A stretch of DNA of 64,000 nt from Oreohelix idahoensis. Taxonomy: Eukaryota > Mollusca > Gastropoda > Stylommatophora > Oreohelicidae. Positions 1-10,373 of the stretch are shown here, piece by piece. Position numbers and translations under genes: made by a program. The notes beneath the pieces are model-generated. The model was not told where the DNA came from. It worked only from the letters and a program-made list of their open reading frames with translations, and searched no databases. Positions within the stretch are counted from its first letter, which is position 1. Each line of letters starts with the position of its first letter. The stretch covers positions 666,001-730,000 of the forward strand of contig JAMPIV010000598.1 of the NCBI GenBank assembly GCA_024509875.1. The letters are read 5' to 3'.

Positions 1-202
1 ATATGTACAACGTTATGCAAATAGTCTAGGAATTAACAAGTTATAGCCAAAATAAAATGATAGTGCTGTCAGACAACACCCAAAATCAGAATCGCTCAGT
101 GGTAGATTTTTTTACACCACCATTGTACGGGAAATGGGCCACAAGTTACATTTGAACTGATTGGCTGGAATGATATATAAGACTAAACACGATTGGTCGG
201 AC

Positions 203-209
203 TATAAAT
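203..209 (+). promoter_or_regulatory. candidate TATA box of A1 5' LTR
   Basis: TATAAAT lies about 180 bp before an AATAAA signal. The same arrangement is kept in all family A LTRs (6511 in the A1 3' LTR, 41458 and 46844 in A3). Position and conservation suggest it is the retrotransposon promoter; no transcript evidence is available here. Confidence 0.5.
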
Positions 210-388
210 GCTATCCTTGGTTGTTAGGGGAGACGTAGGAAGTTAAAATTTTTTCAAACACTTGTCGAAACGTGGCTCCATTGGCCAGACTCGCTGATAT
301 ACTCACTTAGGAGCGTTAGTTCGAGACCACTAGTTCAAATAAGCTTGATAAAGCAACAGTGCGTTGAAGCCAGCTCATATTTTTGCTA

Positions 389-394
389 AATAAA
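389..394 (+). terminator. candidate poly(A) signal of A1 5' LTR
   Basis: AATAAA followed by GCCTGGAACAT, a context conserved in every family A LTR copy (6697-6702, 41646-41651, 47032-47037). In an LTR element the copy in the 3' LTR would direct polyadenylation. Confidence 0.5.
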
Positions 395-1298
395 AGCCTG
401 GAACATAAGCAGATGGGAATTTGTGCCAGTATTTGTGCCAGAATTCATTGCTAATCAACGTATCTGTGTTTGTTTCCATGAATTGTGGTAAGCTTGAAAC
501 ATTCAGTATCTTTTAATGAAAATTGAATGTGAATTGTTAATTTATGCCTGTATATATGTGTAGTTCAGTAGCAAACATGATGTAAAGCCTATAATGCTCC
601 AGCCTGAACAGAAGGTGTCGGAGGAAAGTAAAACTGCATGGAATGGCCAAACAGTACACTGACACCTAGATGATTGACTAGAAAGAAATAATGCTGGAAG
701 TGCAGAGGCGTAGTAACCATTAAGGAGGTTAATACTGGTATAAAGTATTTCAGATGAAGCTGACAGTTGGCCTAACGCTCTGAACTCAATGTTTGTGATG
801 TATTGTGCTCAGTGTAAAAAGAGAGTATAAATTAGTTATGAAGTAGAAGGTACATCCTTCTTGTTTTCAGGGACCGTGGTCTTGATGGTATTGAGCAGCA
901 CCTGGTCAGAGCTTTGCTGAATCCAGAGTCGGACAGCATACTCCTTGGTCCATTTAGCTATCAGTGAGGTGTCTCCAGAGCACAGGGGAGAAATCGAGCA
1001 GAGGAGTCCTTTCCTGCCGCCATCACGCAAGATAAGCTGATGTGGCCAGCTGAGCTCAAAATTATGTACCCCCATCTTAAAATAACATTGTAACATAAAC
1101 TTAAGAGGGGAAGTAAATTGTTTTAATAATCGGAACTGAGAACATCTCCAATACTAGTTCCAATAAAGACAAACTATTGAAGTCATGATGACTAATACCA
1201 ACAGAGCTTGAACAAAACAAAACCAGTATTACCTCATATTACTACTACACAACTGACACACATAGGATACTTTTAATAATATATGTCACTACAATATT

Positions 1299-1430
1299 AG
1301 GAGCCGCGCTAGCGTAGTGGTTACAACACCGCTCTGGCGACCGGGTGATTCAGGATCAAACCCGGGCGACGGCATTTGAGGATTTTTCGTCGACCGGGAA
1401 TAGGACTGGATTAACTCGAGACCTGGCGAG
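1299..1430 (+). mobile_element. tRNA-derived SINE fragment inside A1 5' LTR
   Basis: The block starts GGAGCCGCGCTAGCGTAGTGG (approximately), which contains a box-A-like TAGCGTAGTGG. A box-B-like GGATCAAACCC follows about 40 bp later, then a CGACCGGGAAT body. The same head is seen on the minus strand at 12790-13066. It sits exactly where the 3' LTR has about 104 bp of its own sequence (7606-7708). This is therefore a replacement or an insertion plus deletion, not a clean insertion. No target duplication is visible. Confidence 0.7.
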
Positions 1431-1788
1431 GACATTTGAATACATATTGTTATTTGAAAAGTTATCAGTGACTCCTTTAAGATATCCTTGTAGAGTGTTT
1501 TATGTATGTGAGTGTCACAGTGTTGTCAAGTGTGGTGGAATAAATTAAATTGTTTATCTGTCTGTTGTTGTTATGACTTACACTTCATCATACACATACC
1601 CTAGACATACAACGTAGTCATCACACTATTCCAGAATAATTCTGACTGAGATATATATATATGTGGCAGCAAGAAAGGTTATCTATAATACACTACTCTT
1701 ATTAGATATAGATACCTTCACAGCTGATCTCAGTCAGTACACTAAGTCCCCTATAAATATTTATAACATCCCACTTCACCACATATAT

Positions 1789-1816
1789 TGGGGTCTCGCT
1801 CTTGGGATTTTGAATC
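1789..1816 (+). promoter_or_regulatory. A1 primer-binding site
   Basis: TGGGGTCTCGCTCTTGGGAT begins five bases after the LTR end. It resembles the complement of a tRNA-Pro 3' end (TGG followed by a GGGCTCGTCCGGGAT-like sequence) with several changes. The tRNA assignment is inferred from remembered tRNA-Pro ends, not searched. Confidence 0.6.
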
Positions 1817-1987
1817 TTTCCCTATTAAAAATATTGGGGGTAATTCACTTCAGGGAATATAAGAATTAAAAGGTATCCTTGGGTGGAATTAAATAAGGTT
1901 GAGCTCACGGTGCCTGTGTTGTCCATTAGATATATATTTAGAGATTGAATTGTTGGTTAGACATTGTATAAATTTACCTGATAGACA

Positions 1988-4150
1988 ATGGCGGACCTGG
2001 CCAAGTTTCGATCTGCTGCTGTTCAGACTGCAAAAGAGTTAGGATTAGATGGGCAAGTTATGGTTGCCTATGTCACTACGGAATGTGACAAATTTATTGA
2101 ACGCGAAGAAAGAAGGTTTGAAGCCGAAAGAAAGTTAGAGGCTGAAAGGGAAATTAAGAAGTTACAATTTGAGGCTGAGGCTGAGACTAAGAGGTTGCAG
2201 ATTGAGGCTGAGGCTAAGAAATTGGAAGCAGAAAGAGAAGACAAAAGATTGGCTGCAGAAAGGGAAGCAGAAGAAAGAAGATTGGCTGCAGAAAGGGAAG
2301 AGAAGAAATTAGCTGCAGAAAGGGAAGCAGAAGAAAGAAGATTGACTGCAGAAAGGGAAGAGAAGAAATTAGCTGCAGAAAGGGAAGCAGAAGAAAGAAG
2401 ATTGACTGCAGAAAGGGAAGAGAAGAAATTAGCTGCAGAAAGGGAAGCAGAAGATAAAAGATTACAAAGGGAACATGAGTTACGACTAAGGGAGTTTGAG
2501 TTTCAAGGCCATGCTCCTGAAAATGGTGCCAGTCCCTTTGCCTCTGATGCCACTGCTAGCCAAGGAGCCTCAACCTCAGCTATGAATTTTCATTTAGATC
2601 ATTTTGTTGAGAAAGACGATGATATAGAGAGCTATCTAAATAGGTATGAACTATTAGCTACCACGTATGGGTTAGAGAGAGAAAGGTGGAGCTTAAAGTT
2701 ATCTCAAGGACTTCGTGGGGCAGCTTATGAAGTTTTTGCAAAAATGAGCAGAGGTGATCAGGAAAATTATGACATGCTAAAGCAGGCTCTTTTGTTAAGA
2801 TATGAAAAGAATGCAGAATTTTATAGGAAAAAATTTAGGAATGCTAAACTACTGTCAGGTGAAACCTATCACCAGTTCTCTGCACGAATAGAGACATACT
2901 TGGAGAAATGGACTTCTCTGGGGAAAACCCAAGATCTTAAGGAAATGGTCCTTATAGAGCAATTAAGAGAGTCCATGGCTCCAGACCTGAGAAAGTTTCT
3001 CATGGAACAAGGTGCAGAGAGGCTGGGTGAGTTGCTAAATGTTGCTGAAAGGTATCAAGCAGCTCAAGCAGAGGTAACAGGTAATAAAAAGAAACAAGTG
3101 GATAACTTTAGGGCACCACAGAACTTTAATAAATTTGATCCTAGGGATCAAAACAAAGGTAAGCACCAATTTGATAGGCCACGGTATGAAAATAAAAATA
3201 AATTCCCACAATTCGATGAAAGGAAATATGATGAAAGAAAATCTTTCAACCAAGGAAAAAGGTGGTGTAAGAATTGTCAGATGGACAATCATGACACTGA
3301 CCGTTGCAGAAGGAAACCTGTGTATATGGCAACCCTTCAGGTCAGGTCGACCTCAAGACAGGAGGAGGATATTATGTTAGATACCACTCCAGAAGAGATG
3401 AGGAAGGCACAGGCTGGGGATAAAACACTCAAGCCTTGTTTCAGAAAATTGTCAACTTGTCATACAACTCCAGGCAAGGGAGATTTTTACATGAAAAACA
3501 AGTTGATGTATAGGAAGACTGGAGCTAGATCCAAAGGTCAGGGACAGCTGGTACTTCCTAAAAGATATAGGGCAGACTTAATAAGGAGCCTACATGTGAA
3601 ACCAGATGGGGACCATGAGAAGATAGGTACCATCATTCAAAAGGTGGCTCACAATTATTATTGGCCCAAAGCAAGATGGGACATTGAGAATTTTGTAGAA
3701 AGGTGTAGCATAGCACATGAGGGAACACCCACAAGTGGGAACATGGATCAGGACCTGGACACGCCACGGGGCAAAATTAGGCCTGATAATAAAAAGAAAA
3801 ATAGATTTGATAAAGTGGACCAAATGGAATGGGAAGCCCCTTTTCACGGACAAGCTTCACTTAACTGTTTTACAATGGCCACTATGCGGAGAGTGCAAAA
3901 AGATGTCTTACCCCAGGATAAGCCGAAAATCCCTCAATCGGACTTAAACAAACTGGAGGAAGAGGATGTAGAGAGGAAATCTCTCATCAAGAATTTTAAG
4001 TGGGGAGAAAGCCCCAAAAGAAAAATTGGTAGCGGTCGTTTTGTGAATGATAATTCTGGGAGGAAAAATCATCACTATAAAGCTTCGAGTGGAAGAGACC
4101 ATACCGGTGCATGGACAAATAGGTCCACACAATTAAAGGTCCATATGTAG
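1988..4150 (+). pseudogene. A1 Gag fused to a rearranged pol remnant (720 codons)
   Basis: The start matches the intact A2 protein (MADLAKFRSA). Residues 40-160 form a charged Glu/Ala/Arg/Lys coiled coil containing three near-identical 20-residue units (60-bp DNA repeats at 2281-2460). The Gag capsid-like region follows, then one CX2CX4HX4C knuckle at about 427-440 (CKNCQMDNHDTDRC). Relative to A2 about 125 residues with the DTG protease are missing directly after the knuckle. Next come a diverged pol spacer and a degraded integrase zinc finger: His residues remain, but the second Cys of the CX2C pair is Ala (CSIA). The integrase core is absent. The last 150 or so residues are unlike A2 and are shared with A3. 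It could encode Gag for packaging but not a working Pol. Confidence 0.85.
2281..2460 (+). repeat. 60-bp tandem repeat in Gag coiled-coil region, three units
   Basis: Three nearly perfect 60-bp units encode 20-residue blocks such as AEREEKKLAAEREAEERRLT. A2 and A3 have fewer and differently ordered blocks, so copy number varies between family members. The region is in frame throughout. Confidence 0.9.
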
Positions 4151-4152
4151 CT

Positions 4153-5232
4153 TTGTTAAGAACGTGGACTGATGAAAAGGCAGAGGAAAACATTACATCT
4201 TCATACCAATATGTGAATGAGCTGACCACTCGTTTAAAAACTGGCTGGAAACTTGCCAATGAAAATTTGAAACAAGCCAGGAAGAAACATGCTGCCTATT
4301 ATAACAGGAAGGCGAAAGACAGAAATTTGGCTGTGGGAGAGAAAGTACTGCTTCTTTTGCCCGGGAGTCAGAATAAGTTACAAATTGGATGGCAGGGTCC
4401 ATATACAGTTTTAGAGAAGGTGTCTAGAACAAATTATAAGATAGATAAGAAGGGGAAAGAAAAAATCTATCATGTGAATCTCCTGAAGAAATATTTGGAA
4501 AGAGAACATCAGGAAGAGACACACTTGTTGACCTTGTCCATCGCCATGGAGATGAAAAAGGAACCACTTTCATCATTTGAATATCCATTACACCCCTGTG
4601 AGACAGCAGCACAGGTGAAAATCAGTACACATTTAACGAAAACTCAGAAAGAGAGAGTGCAACAGGTTCTAAATAATCATGCAGAGGTGTTAACAGACCG
4701 ACCAGGGCATACAAACCTATTGGAATATGATATGAAACTGATAGACCCCACACCTGTCTGTATGAAACCATATTCGATTCCGTTTGCTAAGGAGAAAGCT
4801 TTGAAGGAAGAGATAGACTATCTATTGAAGGAAGGAATTATTTCGCACAGTGAATCTTCGTATAGTTCCGGTGTTGTACTCTTAAGGAAGCCCTCTGGAG
4901 AACATAGACTCTGTATAGATTACAGGAGACTGAATGCTATTACAGAAGGACAGGTGGATCCATTGCCGGATACAAATCAGCTGTTTGCCAGACTAAATAA
5001 AGCTAAATATTTCTCAAAAGTGGATCTGAGTAAAGGATACTATCAGATTCCAGTAAAGCCTGAGGTTAGACCATACCTAGCTTTTAGTACCTCAGAAGGA
5101 CACTATGAGTTTAATAGATTGCCATTTGGATTGAAGAATGCGCCTAGTGTCTTCTCTAGAATGATGAGAAAATTGTTGGATGTAAACATTTCGGAGGAAC
5201 GTAATGAATCCCTGAGTTGCCTCTTTGATTGA
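4153..5232 (+). pseudogene. A1 pol remnant: integrase C-terminus and N-terminal half of reverse transcriptase
   Basis: The frame is open from a TTG codon and has no ATG of its own. It lies in a different frame from the upstream gag reading. It corresponds to A2 residues 846-1188: the integrase C-terminal region with GPY motif (IGWQGPYTVLEK), the linker, and the reverse transcriptase up to RMMRKLLD, including the LCIDYRRLN and VDLSKGYYQ motifs. The sequence then leaves homology, ten residues before the FMDD active site, and stops after 16 unrelated residues. RT catalysis and RNase H are lost, so this is a non-functional remnant. Confidence 0.85.
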
Positions 5233-5630
5233 GGATATTCCGAATGTTTCATACAGGATAATAAGAAGATTATGGGATCCACTACGAAAACTCTGCTATC
5301 ACCAGGTATATGTTATCTCCTCATAACGTACATTTTGAGGGAAATATAATGTTCTCTGGACATGTCATTGCGCAGACTCAGAGAAGAGAAATGGTGAATA
5401 CGGGTTGCGAAGCAGCATTAAGACAAGCACTCACACTTGCGGCTGTTCAGTAACATAACCGAAATATATTATTGGTTGTAGAAGTCTGAGGCAGATTTCA
5501 TGAGTAGTGCCTACTCTGAATGGACCCAACTACATAAAACCATGATAGCACCACAGCAGAGTAAAGTCAAGTTGACTTACATTTATCTATGTGTATATAG
5601 AATAAAGGACTGACATGGGATGTCTGTTTT
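5233..5630 (+). other. A1 3' segment not present in A2
   Basis: About 350 bp between the truncated RT and the polypurine tract have no counterpart in A2, whose stop codon lies within 70 bp of its 3' LTR. One frame from about 5280 to 5452 is open for roughly 58 codons, contains MFSGHVIAQTQRREMVNTGC, and ends LRQALTLAAVQ then stop. Only the final portion (ACTTGCGGCTGTTCAGTAA) is kept in A3 at 45757-45777. Origin unknown; it may be captured sequence. I do not recognise the peptide. Confidence 0.6.
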
Positions 5631-5641
5631 AAGAGGGGAGG
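5631..5641 (+). promoter_or_regulatory. A1 polypurine tract
   Basis: AAGAGGGGAGG directly abuts the 3' LTR (TGTCGTG) and is conserved in A3 (45953-45963) and A2 (complement at 21973-21983). It is the expected plus-strand primer site. Confidence 0.8.
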
Positions 5642-8054
5642 TGTCGTGAAATATTCTAATCCACATATATAAATTATCAGGTAAATATAAAGCCTAACAA
5701 ATAAATTTAATAAAGAAAAGAGCAATGGTAAAATAACAGTGCTGTCACAATGACAGTACTCGAAATCCCCTTTGTTTTATGCTTCGTCTGCAAATTGTAA
5801 CGCTTTCACGTTGATAGTAAAAGCCTACTGTATTATTACCCGCTTGCTTCAATGAAACGTGTGCTGTATTTCTTGGAAAAACATTGAGATACCAAGCTGA
5901 ACAATGACCTAATTTTAATATTTCATTCATTCCATTTTATACACGGCGTAACTAAAGACAGATGGACTAAAGGATAGAGAGAAGGGAGAGGCATAAAGCC
6001 GAACACGTGCAACACAAAACACGCGTCGCGCGATACACAATTACTACTATCACGCGTGTAAGGCCACATGCACTAACTTTTTCGGACGGACAGTGATAAA
6101 AACACTAACCTTCCCAGAGTTAGGTTTTTAAATCCTGAAAAACTCTTATTAGAAAGATGACAATAGATGGGTTTACGTTTGAAAACATTACAGTACCCAG
6201 ACAGCACATCTTCGAAACAGGAGGTAGAAGAAATTGCATATTTTGTACGCAGCCACTTAGCTCTTTTAAATTTGTATATTTGGGTTCCTTAGGGCTTGCT
6301 GACAAAGAATATGTAAAACGTTATGCAAATAGTCTAGGAATTAACAAGTTATAGCCAAAATAAAATGATGGTGCTGTCAGACAACACCCAAAATCAGAAT
6401 CGCTCAGTGGTAGATTTTTTTAAACCACCATTGTACGGGAAATGGGCCACAAGTTACATTTGAACTGATTGGCTGGAATGATATATAAGACTAAACACGA
6501 TTGGTCGGACTATAAATGCTATCCTTGGTTGTTAGGGGAGACGTAGGAAGTTAAAATTTTTTCAAACACTTGTCGAAACGTGGCTCCATTGGCCAGACTC
6601 GCTGATATACTCACTTAGGAGCGTTAGTTCGAGACCACTAGTTCAAATAAGCTTGATAAAGCAACAGTGCGTTGAAGCCAGCTCATATTTTTGCTAAATA
6701 AAAGCCTGGAACATAAGCAGATGGGAATTTGTGCCAGTATTTGTGCCAGAATTCATTGCTAATCAACGTATCTGTGTTTGTTTCCATGAATTGTGGTAAG
6801 CTTGAAACATTCAGTATCTTTTAATGAAAATTGAATGTGAATTGTTAATTTATGCCTGTATATATGTGTAGTTCAGTAGCAAACATGATGTAAAGCCTAT
6901 AATGCTCCAGCCTGAACAGAAGGTGTCGGAGGAAAGTAAAACGGCATGGAATGGCCAAACAGTACACTGACACCTAGATGATTGACTAGAAAGAAATAAT
7001 GCTGGAAGTGCAGAGGCGTAGTAACCATTAAGGAGGTTAATACTGGTATAAAGTATTTCAGATGAAGCTGACAGTTGGCCTAACGCTCTGAACTCAATGT
7101 TTGTGATGTATTGTGCTCAGTGTAAAAAGAGAGTATAAATTAGTTATGAAGTAGAAGGTACATCCTTCTTGTTTTCAGGGACCGTGGTCTTGATGGTATT
7201 GAGCAGCACCTGGTCAGAGCTTTGCTGAATCCAGAGTCGGACAGCATACTCCTTGGTCCATTTAGCTATCAGTGAGGTGTCTCCAGAGCACAGGGGAGAA
7301 ATCGAGCAGAGGAGTCTTTTCCTGCCGCCATCACGCAAGATAAGCTGATGTGGCCAGCTGAGCTCAAAATTATGTACCCCCATCTTAAAATAACATTGTA
7401 ACATAAACTTAAGAGGGGAAGTAAATTGTTTTAATATCAGGAACTGAGAACATCTCCAATACTAGTTCCAATAAAGACAAACTATTGAAGTCATGATGAC
7501 AAATACCAACAGAGCTTGAACAAAACAAAACCAGTATTACCTCATATTACTACTACACAACTGACACACATAGGATACTTTTAATAATATATGTCACTAC
7601 AATATTCATATTGATAAATTCTGTACATATAACTTGTAATTAAAATTGATTGTGACTCCTGGTTCCTTTGTATTTGAATCAGGACACATATATATTCATG
7701 ACAGCAATGAATACATATTGTTATTTGAAAAGTTATCAGTGACTCCTTTAAGATATCCTTGTAGAGTGTTTTATGTATGTGAGTGTCACAGTGTTGTCAA
7801 GTGTGGTGGAATAAATTAAATTGTTTATCTGTCTGTTGTTGTTATGACTTACACTTCATCATATACATACCCTAGACATACAACGTAGTCATCACACTAT
7901 TCCAGAATAATTCTGACTGAGATATATATATATGTGGCAGCAAGTAAGGTTATCTATAATACACTACTCTTATTAGATATAGATACCTTCACAGCTGATC
8001 TCAGTCAGTACACTAAGTCCCCTATAATTATTTATAACATCCCACTTCACCACA
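5642..8054 (+). repeat. A1 3' LTR (complete, 2413 bp)
   Basis: Begins TGTCGTGAAATATTC after the polypurine tract and ends CACCACA. TATAAAT is at 6511-6517 and AATAAA at 6697-6702. An ACACGCGT/ACGCGTGT inverted repeat is at 6019-6059. An open 86-codon antisense frame (7144-7404) also occurs in the 5' LTR; I treat it as probably fortuitous. Confidence 0.92.
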
Positions 8055-8129
8055 GTGCGTCTAATCGATCACTGAGGCACTGGTCAGGTAACTTGAGAAA
8101 TCAGAAGTTGACTTACACGAAGGTGCTTC
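8055..8129. other. flank of A1, no feature seen
   Basis: Unique-looking sequence between the A1 3' LTR and the antisense LINE debris. The first five bases, GTGCG, should be the A1 target duplication. Confidence 0.4.
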
Positions 8130-9205
8130 TGGGTCTTGGTTAGTTGCCGAACCCTGGAATTCATACACAAGCAGAGTGAATTCCTTTGCATCCCCTATGA
8201 TATCCGTAATTCCCTGGTCGTAGTTTTTATTGTACTCCATATCTCACAGCCACACAGTAGTACTATCTTTACATTTGAGCTGAAGATTCTAATTTTGTGT
8301 TATGCCTGACTGTATTTCTTTTTATTTCCACAGATATTTCCCAAAGTGTCGTTTGACAGAGTGGGTAGATCACTTTCTTCTCGATTCAAAGTTACTGGAT
8401 TCAAAACCTGAGAGCTTTACGCTTCTGTCTACCCAGATGTAAACGCTCCACTATTGAGTTAGGAAGGCAGCGAGGAAGTGAACCGGTCACTCTGTCTTAT
8501 AAAGGTGAGCCTTGTATTGGGAAATTTCCAACATTTGCTTCCCCTAGGGGAGTATGAGCTATGGCGCTACCTTTGCCTTTTATATATAAATGTATATATC
8601 CCAGTGTAATGAAAGTTCCTTTTGCTATTGATATTCTTATTTCGATATCACTGTTGCTTCTGAGATATATGCTAGAGTCCACATCTTTAATGGATCTCCA
8701 AATGTAATTTATCGTATGGCGCATTTATTGTCTTGATCGTTGGCTTTTCTCCGTTACTTAAGACGCTATTGCTGTTGCGTCTCATCGAGTATTTTTATTT
8801 TATCTTACACCTAGTTACGGTTATGGAACAGATGAGCCTGATCATTAGCAAAATCTGTTTTATCGAAGAGTTTGTTAGCGAATTCCATCTCAGATGTTTG
8901 ATGTCGTTGTTTTCATAATTCAATTTCTAGCCAGCAGCAAGAAAAACGGTGACAGTGAGCATTCCTCCCGCACTCCAGTTCTTATCGCAGTGTTTTGTAA
9001 GCTCCACTTCATGGAGAACTCTGCATTTTATATCTTCGTAAGTTTTCCTAATGGGAATTAATGAATTTATAGGGAAGTTTATAGTGTTCCATCAGATTCC
9101 AGACAATTCTCTATATCAACTGTCAAATTCCTGCTTAAAGTCCACAATTTCAAAGTAAAGTGCTGAATTAAATTCCAAGCTCTGTTCTGCCCGTTATGCT
9201 CATTA
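8130..9205 (-). pseudogene. decayed LINE reverse transcriptase
   Basis: Translation of the minus strand, with frameshifts, gives a row of non-LTR reverse transcriptase motifs in the expected order from high to low coordinates. They are VDFKQEFDSVDIE (about 9110-9150), TGVREECSLSPFFL (about 8955-9000) and VLLCGCEIW (about 8235-8262); the last is a version of the thumb motif ILLYGCETW. No frame longer than about 75 codons survives. It is an old dead copy; the clade cannot be fixed by eye, but the motifs suit R1- or L1-like elements. Confidence 0.65.
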
Positions 9206-9405
9206 CTAGGATATCATCATCATCATTTTCCTTTTCCCTCCCTACTGAGCATGGAACCATAGTTGCAACCTTCCTCCTTGCAGGAAGTATGCACATAGCA
9301 TTCACGTGCTCTTTCAGCGGTAGTTTCTGTTGTTTTACATGATGATGTTGCCAACCACATGCACAACTTCTTATTAGTCGCCTTTTACGACATGATCACC
9401 AGGAT
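9206..9405. repeat. dispersed repeat R1, copy 1
   Basis: Contains TTGCAGGAAGTATGCACATAGC, a GATGATGTTGCCAACCACATG-like core, and TTAGTCGCCTTTTACGACATG. The same sequence of blocks occurs at 16095-16420, 17395-17575 and 30850-30935. An ATCATCATCAT stretch at its left edge looks like the tail of a minus-strand retroposon. Family not identified. Confidence 0.6.
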
Positions 9406-9410
9406 ACTTT

Positions 9411-9640
9411 CTTTCACCTTTCAACTCCCGAAGGAGCATAGGCCTTCAACAAACGTATGCCAAGTCTTCCTGTCCCGTGCTATCAGCTCAAGGTATTTCC
9501 ATGTCTTTGTCATCCCCTTATATCTGTCTATAGTTGTCTTTTCCATATACTGTATATCACTAGGGTATACTAAGAGGACATCTAATGTAAGCGTTATAAG
9601 ATCCAGATGACTCATGCTAAAAACCGTGAAACAACCACCT
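9411..9640. repeat. dispersed repeat R2, copy 1
   Basis: The blocks GGAGCATAGGCCTTCAACAAA, ATGCCAAGTCTTCCTGTC and TATCTGTCTATAGTTG recur in diverged form at 11055-11215. No coding potential is visible. It may be the untranslated end of a LINE or SINE. Confidence 0.45.
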
Positions 9641-10365
9641 CAGACTGACTGCTAACATAGCCACAACTTTACTTCAACGATCCAGCTTTATTGACTGTCT
9701 TCGGGATGAAAAAAAAAAAAAATTTTTTTTTAATGTTGAAACATTTCTGTTTTCCATCTTTTTCTGCCTTCTTTAATCTCCTTCCTTCTCTGTTATATGC
9801 CTGCGCCTTTATCTGTAGGAGAACTAGACAATCCATGAATTCTCCACTGGGAGAAATGTTGTGCTGATGAAGGACAATGGCAGACATTGTACGGCTTTTG
9901 TTGGCCCAATTGATTTTCAGCCTAGACACCAACTGTCGTTTAATGATATAACATTGACAGGATTAAGTGCAGCAGAGAAAACAACGCGTGCCAGGACACA
10001 GTTACGCACCATTTCTTGTGCATGATACAAGCTGTGGGAGTTGTGTGTATATATGTGGTGTGTGTATGCATGTATTTGTTGGGAATGATATAAAACTGGC
10101 ATGTTTCTGTGAAGAACGTGGCATAGTGCAGTTAGAGTACGTTGTATAGAGATATTATTCATGCTAAACTGCCTTGTTTGCTGTTTAAAATGCGTGCTTT
10201 GTGCTTTTTTTCTTGTGTTTTTTTTTTTTTTTTTTTTTTGTTAAGGTTTAACCGCTATTTCAGTTGGACTTTGTGCTGTTATTTTTTTAAGAATTCAAAG
10301 CCGTGCAATGATGTCATGCATATTACGAAAGATTGTGAGAGTTCTTCATGACACAGAACTACAAC
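9641..10365. other. no recognisable feature; homopolymer runs
   Basis: A-rich and T-rich runs at 9710-9730 and 10207-10240. Short open frames of 60-87 codons carry no recognisable motif. Confidence 0.4.
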
Positions 10366-10373
10366 ATTTAAAC

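Larger units (their letters stand above)
1..1783 (+). repeat. A1 5' LTR (partial)
   Basis: Base for base this matches the 3' LTR from 6309 onward, except around 1299-1430, where a SINE replaces about 104 bp. A TATAAAT box is at 203-209 and an AATAAA signal at 389-394, a spacing that fits the U3/R boundary and the poly(A) site of the LTR. The LTR ends CACCACA at 1783. The U3 half is diverged from the A2 and A3 LTRs (for example 60-170), so A1 belongs to a different LTR subfamily. Confidence 0.9.
1..8054 (+). mobile_element. LTR retrotransposon A1 (Gmr1-like Ty3/gypsy), rearranged, left end outside window
   Basis: Plus-strand element with a 5' LTR cut by the window edge, a primer-binding site at 1789, a gag frame at 1988, a broken pol remnant, a polypurine tract at 5631-5641 and a complete 3' LTR ending in CA at 8054. 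About 667 bp of the 5' LTR are missing, judged from alignment of base 1 with 6309 of the 3' LTR. Protease, most of integrase, the reverse transcriptase active site and RNase H are absent. It should therefore need proteins from an A2-like element. The five bases after the 3' LTR are GTGCG; the matching left duplication lies outside the window, so the insertion cannot be fully verified. Confidence 0.92.

Noticed and set aside
1663..1869. Conserved small frame at the LTR/leader junction of all A copies (MAASKVIYNTLL...)
   Set aside because: It spans the LTR end and primer-binding site, and its end differs depending on what follows the LTR (compare 7934 and 48251). It is a consequence of LTR identity.
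8300..8345. Splice acceptor (TTATTTCCACAG) of a host gene
   Set aside because: The sequence is antisense to a decayed LINE, and no exon-like frame follows.
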